Assembly: GCA_036960305.1 (NCBI GenBank)
Contig: JBALWA010000004.1
Location: forward strand, 106,435 to 170,434
Direction of reading: 5' to 3'
Origin: JBALVT01 sp036960305
GTDB lineage: Bacteria > Pseudomonadota > Gammaproteobacteria > Pseudomonadales > Halieaceae
Length of the DNA: 64,000 nt
Each line of letters begins with the position of its first letter. Position 1 is the first letter of the stretch. Shown one piece after another: positions 43,545 to 51,526 of the stretch. The notes under the pieces are model-generated. The model did not search any database, was not told the DNA's origin, and saw nothing but the letters and a program-made list of their open reading frames with translations. The position numbers and the translations under genes were made by a program.

Positions 43545-44327
43545 ATGGGCTGGGTAGAATCTTATAAAATCGAAACGACAGCGGAGCCGCAGCTCTTGAG
43601 CGATATTACCGATACATCTTTTCCTGATATCTTCGAAAGTCTCGCCACCGGGCGGGAATCTTCAGACCGGGTATTGCGCACGATCATTGAGGGTCTACTG
43701 GATGGGCGTTTCAGTCCCGGCGGACGCGTAGTGGCCCGACAATTGGCCGAAGAATTGGATGTGAGCATTGTGCCAGTGCGCGAAGCGATACACATTCTGG
43801 CGGGTGAAGGGGTGATAGAGCTATCCGCCCGCAAGGGTGCTCGAATTCGCACCCTGAACAAGGAGGAGGTGGGTAACTGGTGGGAAATTCACGGTATGGT
43901 AGGCAAGTTGGGCGTTCGCTTTGCGGCCCAGCGCATTGGTCGAAACGAAAACAGTGTTACCCGGGTCAACGATGCGATGGACCTCATTCGCGAGAATGCC
44001 GGGAAGCTTGAAGGTTTCGACTTCGTAATGATTCTGCTGCGCTACCATATGGCGCTGCACGAGGTCGCTGAGATGCCGGAGTTGAATGAAGCCACCCGTC
44101 GTCTGGGCATCTTTTTTTGGGCCATTTTCTTTCCCGAGTATATTCCGATGAAAGACTACCCTGCCGCCTATATCCACAACCACCAGCGAGTGACAGATGC
44201 CATTATTAGTGGCGACCCGGCGGGCGCAGAGGCGGCCTATCAGTATCACATTGATTGGTCCGATGCCCTGATTTCCGGTGAGAGACCGGATCCAGACAAG
44301 CCCTGGGTGCATCACAAGACGAGATGA
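43545..44327 (+). CDS. GntR-family (FadR/FCD) transcriptional regulator
   Basis: 260 residues from the ATG at 43545; a TTG at 43509 in frame is possible but has no better ribosome site. The winged helix-turn-helix lies at about residues 36-100: LRTIIEGLLDGRFSPGGRV, ARQLAEELDVSIVPVREAI and LAGEGVIELSARKGARI are textbook GntR. The FCD ligand domain follows (HGMVGKLGVRFAA..., LRYHMALHEVAEMPEL, YIHNHQRVTDAIISGDPAGA). FCD regulators usually respond to organic acids or acyl compounds. It is divergent from the Mo-enzyme operon and next to a DUF3179 gene; the TTATAAC boxes nearby are its likely sites. Confidence 0.92.
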   Translation: MGWVESYKIETTAEPQLLSDITDTSFPDIFESLATGRESSDRVLRTIIEGLLDGRFSPGGRVVARQLAEELDVSIVPVREAIHILAGEGVIELSARKGARIRTLNKEEVGNWWEIHGMVGKLGVRFAAQRIGRNENSVTRVNDAMDLIRENAGKLEGFDFVMILLRYHMALHEVAEMPELNEATRRLGIFFWAIFFPEYIPMKDYPAAYIHNHQRVTDAIISGDPAGAEAAYQYHIDWSDALISGERPDPDKPWVHHKTR

Positions 44328-44482
44328 CGGCAGGGCTCTTGCGCGTTTACGCGCTGAGCTCAGTCCGCTTTGCCAGGCGAGTCCAGGGCGGACAAGATCC
44401 TTTAACTAGCTGATTTTAATCGATATTTCTGTCAAAAAAGCCAGGAGTAGCAGGGCCGCTATTTATAGTGACTGAAACGTCA

Positions 44483-44540
44483 TTGACAAAAACATCACTA
44501 TATGGGATATTAGCTCCCCTACACAGAATGCTATAACTTG
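44483..44540 (+). promoter_or_regulatory. Sigma70-type promoter with operator-like box for the DUF3179 gene
   Basis: TTGACA (44483-44488), 17-base spacer, GATATT (44506-44511), predicting a start near 44518. GCTATAACTTG (44530-44540), a half-match to the ATGTTATAACAT box, lies just downstream of that start, a repressor-like position. The gene start is at 44558 with GGAGG-like TTGGAGG upstream. Confidence 0.6.
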
Positions 44541-44557
44541 TCTTTGGAGGTTTATCT

Positions 44558-45832
44558 ATGTTGAATACAGTCATTTGGGAAGCACTACACTGGGGCGCGC
44601 TGCTCATTGCCACCCGGGTTTCTTATACGTATTTTCGAGATCTTGGGGATGTTACCCAGGCGCTGATGACAGTTGAGCGCAGCAATATGCTTGAAGCCAT
44701 TCGTAATGAAAATAAGATGATTGCGATCGGCCTGGGAGGTACGGCAATAGCGTTTGTGCTGCACCTTTGGCAGGGCGCCGGTATCGATTGGGTATTTAAT
44801 ACACTGGCAATCGCCAATGTTGTGATGATTGCTTTCGTGTGGGGCTGGTTACATATCGGCTTACGTAACCAGCAAAATCATGCGACGTTTTATTCGATTG
44901 AAGAAGCGGATGATTGGGTGCGTGGTGACGAAAGCGTGATAGTGATCGAAAACAATGGTGAGGCTCGGGCGCACTCTGATTATCACATCAAGCGTCCTCA
45001 CCTGGCAGGCACACCTGAAGGCCTGGGGGGTGAAAATGTGATCCTCACCTATTGTTGTATGACACACCTGGGCCACGGCTTTAAGCCGGAAATTGACGGT
45101 GAGAAGCTGGATCTGGAGGTGTTGGCTCAGCACGGCAATAACCTGATTATGAAGGATATGAGTACTGGCGAGCCGATTCAGCAGGTATACGGTACACGCG
45201 AGTGCGATGGTCGCCATTCAGACAAAAAGATGCAGGAATGGCCAACCTACCGCATGCCCTATAAAGCCTTTAAAAAGGCCTTTCCCAGTGGCAAGGTGTT
45301 TTTGAATAAAATACCTCAGTTTACCAAGAATCCATTCTTGTGGTTGGTCGACAATGTGGTGGAGCAGGTATTCTTGTGGGGAACAATCCCCCATGACCGT
45401 ACGGAGAAGCTGTTGTTTAACACCCTGGATGTCGATGACAAGCGCTTGCGGCGCAAGGAGTATGTCTGGGGTTTTAATGTGGGTGAGGACTCGGTGGCTT
45501 ATACGGAAGACTTTATTCGCGAGAACAATAAGCCGATCAATGTCACCGTTGGCGACCGTAATATCGTAGTGGCGTACGACCCGCAGTTTGAAAGTGTTGG
45601 CATTTACTATAATGATAGTGGACTGGCCGTTTCTCAAATTAATTTTTGGGGCGAGTCGGATCAGGGTAAACTGGAACGGGTAGAAACTGTGAAAGCGGCC
45701 CTGTACTGGTGCGTCTGGGCTAACTTTTATCCGGAGACTGGTTTAAACCGTCTCGATGAAGCTGCCGAAAATGGTAGATCCGAAGATATCGCGAACGAAG
45801 AGCGCTTGCAGCCTGACCAACACGTCGCCTAA
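44558..45832 (+). CDS. DUF3179 membrane protein
   Basis: 424 residues. Three hydrophobic segments occupy residues ~5-25, 52-75 and 80-105, then a soluble domain with the DUF3179 pattern: VIVIENNGEARAHSDYHIK, GGENVILTYCCMTHLGHGF and a late VWGFNVGEDSVAYTEDFIRE. The function of DUF3179 is unknown; its conserved Cys (here a Cys-Cys pair in TYCCM) suggests metal or thiol chemistry. It has its own promoter with a TTATAAC-type box, linking it to the GntR regulon. A shorter paralogue with the same membrane layout is at 62071. Confidence 0.85.
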   Translation: MLNTVIWEALHWGALLIATRVSYTYFRDLGDVTQALMTVERSNMLEAIRNENKMIAIGLGGTAIAFVLHLWQGAGIDWVFNTLAIANVVMIAFVWGWLHIGLRNQQNHATFYSIEEADDWVRGDESVIVIENNGEARAHSDYHIKRPHLAGTPEGLGGENVILTYCCMTHLGHGFKPEIDGEKLDLEVLAQHGNNLIMKDMSTGEPIQQVYGTRECDGRHSDKKMQEWPTYRMPYKAFKKAFPSGKVFLNKIPQFTKNPFLWLVDNVVEQVFLWGTIPHDRTEKLLFNTLDVDDKRLRRKEYVWGFNVGEDSVAYTEDFIRENNKPINVTVGDRNIVVAYDPQFESVGIYYNDSGLAVSQINFWGESDQGKLERVETVKAALYWCVWANFYPETGLNRLDEAAENGRSEDIANEERLQPDQHVA

Positions 45833-45866
45833 ACAAGGTGTGATCGGTGTAAGCAAGTTTTTAGTG

Positions 45867-45917
45867 GGCCCGCTCTCGCTGATTTAGGATGTTATCCTGG
45901 GTCAGCGAGACCGGGCC
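45867..45917. other. Long imperfect hairpin between the DUF3179 and TetR genes
   Basis: Arms GGCCCG-CT-CTCGCTGA and TCAGCGAG-AC-CGGGCC with a nested AGGAT-GTT-ATCCT stem. No T tract follows on either strand, so it is not a standard intrinsic terminator; it may be a terminator, processing site or operator for the TetR gene starting at 45961. Confidence 0.5.
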
Positions 45918-45960
45918 TTAGCTGTTTCAAATTCACAATAAGTATTTTTCAGGATAGAAG

Positions 45961-46557
45961 ATGGGCAATTCTGCCGTTCGTGTTCGGGCAAGCAAGCTAC
46001 AACCCGAAGAGAGAAAGCAACGCTTGATAAGCGCAGCGGTAGATGTTTTTGCCCTCAAGGGTATAGGCACAACTAAACATGTCGATGTGGCCAAGGCTGC
46101 GGGTGTAGCGCCGCCTACGGTTTTTTCCTACTTCCCCTCCCGAGACGATTTAATCCGGGAGGTATTGGATGAGGTGGGGAAATATCTCGTGCAATCCGTA
46201 GTTGATACAGCGCCACAGGAGAGGGATCTGCAGGAGCGCCTCTATCAAAGTGGCCTGAAGTCCATAGCCATGGCCAGTGAGCGGCCGAACTATATGCGAG
46301 TCTGGTTGATGTGGGGCACCCAATTTGTTCCGGAATTGCAGGCCCAGTACCGACATTATGAGTCACAGATATTGGATATTTTTTGCGAAATGATTCGATC
46401 GGGTTCAGCTTCGGATGACCCTGAGGAAGACATTCATGATCGAGCGCGAATGATTTTGGGTTCCTCTACTTACCTGCAGAAAATGATTTTTGAAGGTGTT
46501 AGCAAAGAACGACTGGAAACATTTGTTAGGCATATTGTTACATTTGCCGACGTATAA
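45961..46557 (+). CDS. TetR-family transcriptional regulator
   Basis: 198 residues. The helix-turn-helix domain at about residues 15-65 contains RKQRLISAAVDVFALKGIGTT, VDVAKAAGVAPPTVFSYFPSRDDLI, typical for TetR. The C-terminal ligand domain has no recognised specificity. It lies between the DUF3179 gene and the TonB receptor gene with which it converges. Its target is not evident; the hairpin at 45867-45917 is a possible autoregulatory site. Confidence 0.9.
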   Translation: MGNSAVRVRASKLQPEERKQRLISAAVDVFALKGIGTTKHVDVAKAAGVAPPTVFSYFPSRDDLIREVLDEVGKYLVQSVVDTAPQERDLQERLYQSGLKSIAMASERPNYMRVWLMWGTQFVPELQAQYRHYESQILDIFCEMIRSGSASDDPEEDIHDRARMILGSSTYLQKMIFEGVSKERLETFVRHIVTFADV

Positions 46558-46630
46558 CCCACGAAAGATCTGCCCGCAATCGTGTGCCTGGAGCGCCATA
46601 CTCCTCCTAAGTATCAGACCTTAAGGCTAT

Positions 46631-46654
46631 AAAAAAGCCGACGTAGAGTCGGCT
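46631..46654 (-). terminator. Rho-independent terminator for the leftward TonB receptor gene
   Basis: On the minus strand AGCCGAC-TCTAC-GTCGGCT followed by TTTTT, a perfect 7-bp stem with a 5-base loop, 28 bases after the receptor stop. It lies between convergent genes. Confidence 0.85.
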
Positions 46655-46682
46655 ATCAATATTCTTACGACAGTGTTCACTG

Positions 46683-49043
46683 TTAGAAGCGGTAAGTAAG
46701 CTCCAAACCGTAACTGCGAGGGGCGCCTTCCATGAAGTAGTTGAAACCAAAACCGCCCTGTAAGTTGATGGCGTAGACATCATACTCTTCATCGGTCAGG
46801 TTGGCGGCCCACAAAGATACGGCAAAGCGCTCTGCTGCATCACTGGCGGTAATCCGCGCGTTCCATAGCCAATAGGCTTCCTGGCCAATGTTGCTGTAAT
46901 CACCCGTTTCGACCACTGCGCCGTTGTAGGCGCTGAACCACTGATCACCAATATAGTTGCCGTCCAGATGCAATCGAGCGATCCAGTTGTTGGTAATGTC
47001 GATTTCATAATCTGCGGCTATATTGAAGTTAACCTCCGGCGCAGATACCGGTTCGTTGCCTTTCAGGTCATTGCCGGTAAGTGTGAGTTCGTTATACTCA
47101 GCGTCGATCAGGCCCAGGCCGGCCTGGATGGTCAGGGCGTCGGTGGCCAGCCACAGGGCTTCGAATTCGAGGCCGTAGATATCGACGCCACCCGCGTTTT
47201 CGAGGATGGCGGAAATGCCTACCTGATTTACAAATTGCTGATCCTGGTAATCATAGTAGAAGGCGGCGGCGTTCAGGCGCACAGTCCCTTCTATAAACTC
47301 GCCTTTCATGCCCAGCTCATACGAGTCTACAAATTCAGGCTCCGCGTACGCGTTGTCGCCTTCATCCAGATAGACCACGCCACTGTTAAATGCTCCTGAG
47401 CGGTAGCCGTGTGAGTAGCGACCGTACACCATGACATCGTCGTTGATAGTGTAATTCAGCGCGATAGTACCTGTGATCTCTCTTTCGGTGACGGACAGTT
47501 CTGGCGCTGAATCTGTGGTCAGGTCGCCATGGGTCCATACCGGAAAGCCCACGTCGGGCGGAACCAGCGGGGCGTCGATACCGGTGGTATTTCCGGGTAT
47601 ATAGCTGCCCTCTGTGCGCGGGTCACTGGTAATTGGAAAAGGCGCTCCTGTGAGTTCGGGAGGTAGTACCAGAGGTCCTCCGTTAATCCGTGAGTAGTTC
47701 AGGTAATCTCGGGTGGTTTCATCTTCGGTGTAACGCAGGCCGGCATTCAAGCCCCAATTGGCGGACAGGTCCCAGTTCAGGTCTGTGTAGGCCGCTAGGC
47801 TCTTCTTTTCCACATCCAGGTTTCTGTCAATCTGGCCGAAGGTGCCATTTGACAGAAGCACTGCTGCTGCCTGAGCGGGGAGAACCGCATTGGGTACGGA
47901 ACTGCCGAAAAAATTATCGTGCAGAATGTTGGTGTCCATGTCCTCGTCACCGTAATAGAGGCCGGCAATGAAATTAAAGGGTCCGTCGTAGTTGGACACC
48001 AGACGCAGGTCCTGTGAAAGCGCCTCTGTCTCAGCACCAAAATAAATGGATGCCAGAGGGTCGGGTGTTCCATCGGTATCGGAATACTGCAGATAGTCAC
48101 CGTCGTACCAGGAGCTCACCGAAACCAGTGTGTAGTCACTGAAATCATAGTTTACTTTCAGGTTGAGCATAGACATCTCGGTTTCAGCTTTACCGATACT
48201 GTCAATCGCGCCCTCGTGGTATTTGGCGTTGAGGCTTTCCGGGCTGCCGGCAATATTCAGGCCGCCGGGGTTTGTCCCTTCAGGTCTGGCAGCCGTGGCG
48301 CGAGGGTTGCTGTCGCCGTAGGAGCCTTTCAGAATGATGCCGAGATTATCTGTGGGCTGGTAATTAAGCGTCAAGCGCAGGCCATAGTTCTTGGTCTGGG
48401 CCATGTCCGGGCCATTGTCGTTTTCCCATACGCCATCGTCTTTCTTGTATTTGTAAGCTAGGCGTGCGGACAGGGTGTCGTCTACCAATGTCCCTTCCAG
48501 GGCTCCAACAACCGAGATAAGACCATGACTGCCCGCTCCGGCAGTAATGAAACCATTGGTTTCTGTGCCGATATCAGGGGTGCGGCTGATCAGGTTTATT
48601 GCGCCGCCTGTCGTGTTTTTTCCGTATAGAGTGCCTTGTGGTCCGCGCAGTACTTCAATGCGTTCCAGGTCATACATGGACATACCGTGCAGGAACGTTG
48701 CGCCGATATAGGCTTCGTCTGCATAGATTCCAATGGGGCTGGACTGGGAGGGGGTGTAGTCGACCATAGACACGCCACGAATGGAAAATAACGGCTGAAT
48801 ATCACCAAAGGGTGCGCTCATTTGCATGTTCGGGACTTGGGCTGCAACGTCCGAGGGGTTATCCCAACCTAGAGCCTCAATGTCAGTGCCGCCGATAGCA
48901 GTGACGGCCACGGGCACATCCTGCATGCTTTCCGAGCGTTTCTGTGCGGTAACGATAACTTCTTCCAGCTGCGCTGCAGCGTGCTGGGTATAGAGTGAAA
49001 TTAATGCGGCGGCCATAGCCGTTTTTGCGATCTTGTGTCCCAT
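46683..49043 (-). CDS. TonB-dependent outer-membrane receptor
   Basis: 786 residues. Signal peptide to about residue 24 (TAMAAALISLYTQHAAAQ), TonB-box-like QLEEVIVTAQKR, plug domain with FSIRGVSMVDYTPSQSSPIG, and ERIEVLRGPQGTLYGKNTTG, then a beta-barrel ending in YGLELTYRF. It belongs to the large receptor group abundant in sphingomonads and marine gammaproteobacteria for bulky or aromatic substrates. A strong promoter and a perfect ATGTTATAACAT palindrome precede it, placing it in the proposed GntR regulon. It is 48% of the pair with the receptor at 51527 only in the sense of similar layout; identity was not computed. Confidence 0.93.
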   Translation of the reverse strand: MGHKIAKTAMAAALISLYTQHAAAQLEEVIVTAQKRSESMQDVPVAVTAIGGTDIEALGWDNPSDVAAQVPNMQMSAPFGDIQPLFSIRGVSMVDYTPSQSSPIGIYADEAYIGATFLHGMSMYDLERIEVLRGPQGTLYGKNTTGGAINLISRTPDIGTETNGFITAGAGSHGLISVVGALEGTLVDDTLSARLAYKYKKDDGVWENDNGPDMAQTKNYGLRLTLNYQPTDNLGIILKGSYGDSNPRATAARPEGTNPGGLNIAGSPESLNAKYHEGAIDSIGKAETEMSMLNLKVNYDFSDYTLVSVSSWYDGDYLQYSDTDGTPDPLASIYFGAETEALSQDLRLVSNYDGPFNFIAGLYYGDEDMDTNILHDNFFGSSVPNAVLPAQAAAVLLSNGTFGQIDRNLDVEKKSLAAYTDLNWDLSANWGLNAGLRYTEDETTRDYLNYSRINGGPLVLPPELTGAPFPITSDPRTEGSYIPGNTTGIDAPLVPPDVGFPVWTHGDLTTDSAPELSVTEREITGTIALNYTINDDVMVYGRYSHGYRSGAFNSGVVYLDEGDNAYAEPEFVDSYELGMKGEFIEGTVRLNAAAFYYDYQDQQFVNQVGISAILENAGGVDIYGLEFEALWLATDALTIQAGLGLIDAEYNELTLTGNDLKGNEPVSAPEVNFNIAADYEIDITNNWIARLHLDGNYIGDQWFSAYNGAVVETGDYSNIGQEAYWLWNARITASDAAERFAVSLWAANLTDEEYDVYAINLQGGFGFNYFMEGAPRSYGLELTYRF

Positions 49044-49076
49044 GTGGAGAGCCTCTGTCAGGTTATTTCGATGGGT

Positions 49077-49120
49077 AATATATTCGGGAAATGTAAGATT
49101 GTCAATAAATGTTATAACAT
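49077..49120 (-). promoter_or_regulatory. Sigma70-type promoter and palindromic operator of the TonB receptor gene
   Basis: On the minus strand TTGACA (49105-49100), 17-base spacer, TATATT (49082-49077). The perfect 12-bp palindrome ATGTTATAACAT (49109-49120) abuts the -35 element upstream. Further half-matches AATTATAACC (49126-49135) and GCTATAACA (49174-49182) follow. Confidence 0.7.
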
Positions 49121-49395
49121 ACTGGAATTATAACCATCAGATAATCGGTAAATCTACATTTTATTCGTATTATGCTATAACAATATATAATTTTGTCCAT
49201 GGTTGGGAGGATGGAATGGACTGGATTTGAGGCTAGAATTGCGGCCAGGGGCAGGCAATATTCGGACATGCGCCGCTACTTTTATGAGTGTCGGCGCGGT
49301 CATTTTGATCCACCGAGTGTCTATCGCGGTGGCGTGCGTCGGGTGGGTGCCTGGTTGTTGTGGGCGACTAGTCCGTCGCCCTTGATTCTGTGGGT
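49121..49395. other. Rest of the spacer upstream of the TonB receptor gene
   Basis: The spacer from 49044 to 49395 contains the promoter/operator above and extra TTATAAC-like boxes to 49182. From about 49183 to 49395 the short open frames have no ribosome site or protein-like composition, and I see nothing else. Confidence 0.6.
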
Positions 49396-49863
49396 CTAGA
49401 GATCCACCTCAATGATGCGGGTCTTGGCGGGTCCTTCCTCGTAGGGCGTCAGCATACGAATGTTGAGTTTGAGGTGTTGGTATAACCACTGCCCGTCGCG
49501 CCGCACATACTGGTCATCATAGGTCGCTGACATCCACAGGGCGGCGCCCTGGAAAACCATGGGCTGCCACAAAAACCATTGGCCCTTCGCAGTATCGCCG
49601 TCGATTTCTATGATGGGGTTCGATATCTGGTGCACGGCAAAAGGCACCAGCGAGCTGGCGGCACCGAAAAACTCGTGGATACCATCGCGCCCCTCGGCAT
49701 AGCCCAGGATGCTGCCATCCCATATGGCGTCCTCCGTGAAAAGTGGTGCGAGTTTATCGGGGTTGTAATTGTCATCACAGGCGGCTGCGTAACGCGCCTT
49801 CAGCTGTTTAATATCTTCAATGTCTGCCAGGCGGCGTACGGTTTTTTCCAGATCAAAGCTCAT
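49396..49863 (-). CDS. SnoaL/NTF2-like protein
   Basis: 155 residues from the ATG at 49863, preceded by GAGGTTTCAATC; in-frame upstream ATGs lie inside the amidase gene. The pattern IEDIKQLKARYAAACDDNY, LAPLFTEDAIWDGS, and strand KGQWFLWQPMVFQG marks an NTF2-like fold, as in small isomerases and dehydratases. It follows the amidase gene after 16 bases and should share its promoter. A paralogue of the proteins at 16937 and 59885 in fold. Catalytic residues not assigned. Confidence 0.85.
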   Translation of the reverse strand: MSFDLEKTVRRLADIEDIKQLKARYAAACDDNYNPDKLAPLFTEDAIWDGSILGYAEGRDGIHEFFGAASSLVPFAVHQISNPIIEIDGDTAKGQWFLWQPMVFQGAALWMSATYDDQYVRRDGQWLYQHLKLNIRMLTPYEEGPAKTRIIEVDL

Positions 49864-49879
49864 GATTGAAACCTCTTGT

Positions 49880-51286
49880 TTAAAGTTGGGCGCCAGGGGC
49901 GATTTGTTTGTGCCACTCAGTCGCGTTTTCATAGGCGTGGGCGGCCTGGATAAGCAATGCTTCTTCACAGTGGCGTCCCACGAGTTGCAGGCTCAGCGGG
50001 AGTCCGAAAGTTGAAAAACCCATGGGTACGGAAATGGTCGGGCTACCTGAAAAGTTGAATGGAGCCTGATATAAAGTGGAAGAACCCACGACCTCCATTG
50101 GCAGCAGCAGTTGCGGCGGAAATTCCTCCAGTGATGGCGCCGGCCCAGCCAATGAAGGGCATAGCAACATGTCGACATCAAGGAAGGTCTTCGCAAGAAT
50201 TTGCTTCACCCGACCACGTGCGGTGTAAGCGAGAGAGGCATCCTCACCGCTGAGGGAAGTACCGTGCTCTAGCACGCTACGAAACACGGGGCCGTAGTCA
50301 TCTGCCCGGGAGGGGTAAAATTCGCGGTGGTGCATGGCAGCCTCTAAGGCAGTGAGGTCAATCCAGCGGTCTGCACCCTCTTCAATGCCAGAGACGTCTA
50401 CATCGATAATTTCAGCCCCCAGTCTGGACAGTACGGCGGCGACGGCTTGCAGTGCGGTTCCAACCTCGGGGTCCACCTGGGCGTTATAGTTTGAATCCAT
50501 TCCAATTCGCAGTCCCTTAATCTCAACGCCGATACCTGCAGTAAAATCGGGTACGGGTATATCGAGTGAGGTGGGGTCCTGAATATCAAAACCGGCGATG
50601 GCATTGAGGACAAGGGCGGCATCTTCGACAGAGTTGGCCATAGGTCCAATGTGGTCCAGAGACTCCGATAAAGGGAAAGCGTTGTGGCGACTGACGCGGC
50701 CGTAGGTTGGCTTTATTCCGACTACGCCGTTGGCGGCCGAGGGGCCGCGAATGGAGCCGCCGGTATCGGTACCTATTGCGGCGCAGCACAGGTGAGCCGC
50801 TGTCGCTACGCCTGATCCGCTTGAGGATACGCCAGGCCAGTGATCTTTATGCCAGGGGTTAACCGGTGCCTTTAAGTCCGGGTGGTAACCCCACAGGGCA
50901 TACTCGGTCATATTGGTTTTGCCCAGAAAGACGGCGCCTGCAGCGGCAAGTTTGTTGACCACGGTGGCGTTACTATCGGGGATGAAGTCGCGGTGAATAA
51001 GGGATGAGACGGTGGTTTTAATGTGTTTGGTATAGAGGAGATCTTTGAGGCCCATGGGAATGCCGTGAAGGGAGCCTCGGTAATTACCCGCTGCGATTTC
51101 AGTCTCCGCGACTGCTGCCTGGTTCAGGGCCTGCTCGCCCGTCACGGTGTTGTATGCGTGCAGTCCAGGATTGAGTTCCGCGATGCGGTCCAGAAAGGCG
51201 CTGGTAAGTTCGACCGGAGACAGTTCTCCGGATTTAATACTGGAGGCTAGATCAGCTATGGATCGGACGCTATGGTCGGTGGTCAT
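49880..51286 (-). CDS. Amidase (amidase-signature family)
   Basis: 468 residues with the Ser-cisSer-Lys triad visible: Lys81 in MGLKDLLY, the Ser-rich GVSSSGSG at 152-159 holding the cis-Ser, and catalytic Ser178 in TDTGGSIRGPSAANG. Such enzymes hydrolyse amides, and some act on esters or ureas, in the cytoplasm; no signal peptide is present. It is the first gene of a two-gene leftward operon with a SnoaL protein. It is divergent from the TonB receptor gene at 51527, with TTATAAC boxes between them. It may attack an amide-linked substrate brought in by the neighbouring receptors. Confidence 0.93.
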   Translation of the reverse strand: MTTDHSVRSIADLASSIKSGELSPVELTSAFLDRIAELNPGLHAYNTVTGEQALNQAAVAETEIAAGNYRGSLHGIPMGLKDLLYTKHIKTTVSSLIHRDFIPDSNATVVNKLAAAGAVFLGKTNMTEYALWGYHPDLKAPVNPWHKDHWPGVSSSGSGVATAAHLCCAAIGTDTGGSIRGPSAANGVVGIKPTYGRVSRHNAFPLSESLDHIGPMANSVEDAALVLNAIAGFDIQDPTSLDIPVPDFTAGIGVEIKGLRIGMDSNYNAQVDPEVGTALQAVAAVLSRLGAEIIDVDVSGIEEGADRWIDLTALEAAMHHREFYPSRADDYGPVFRSVLEHGTSLSGEDASLAYTARGRVKQILAKTFLDVDMLLCPSLAGPAPSLEEFPPQLLLPMEVVGSSTLYQAPFNFSGSPTISVPMGFSTFGLPLSLQLVGRHCEEALLIQAAHAYENATEWHKQIAPGAQL

Positions 51287-51324
51287 AGGGGGGTGTCCGT
51301 ATTGAGCAGAGTGAGTGAGAAGCC

Positions 51325-51353
51325 AATATATTATAATATATCTATTTAGCCAA
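51325..51353 (-). promoter_or_regulatory. Promoter of the amidase operon
   Basis: On the minus strand TTGGCT (51353-51348), 17-base spacer, TATATT (51330-51325). The palindrome ATATTATAATAT (51328-51339) overlaps the -10, and TTTATAACAT (51371-51380) lies just upstream, both similar to the proposed GntR box. Confidence 0.5.
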
Positions 51354-51420
51354 GAAGTTCCTCGATTTTATTTATAACATAATGGTATAAAATAGACCTA
51401 AACTAGGTGATATAGGCCAT

Positions 51421-51485
51421 ATATTATAACAAAAGCGTTGACTTCAGAGTCACTGGCCTTTATATTTTGCCCAAATGTTATAACT
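51421..51485 (+). promoter_or_regulatory. Promoter and two operator-like boxes of the TonB receptor gene at 51527
   Basis: TTGACT (51438-51443), 17-base spacer, TATATT (51461-51466). ATATTATAACA (51421-51431) lies 6 bases upstream of the -35 and ATGTTATAACT (51475-51485) covers the predicted transcription start. Boxes flanking the core promoter fit repression by one regulator. Confidence 0.65.
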
Positions 51486-51526
51486 ACACCCAATGTCCGG
51501 GCCCCGTAACTTCGTGGAGATAAATA

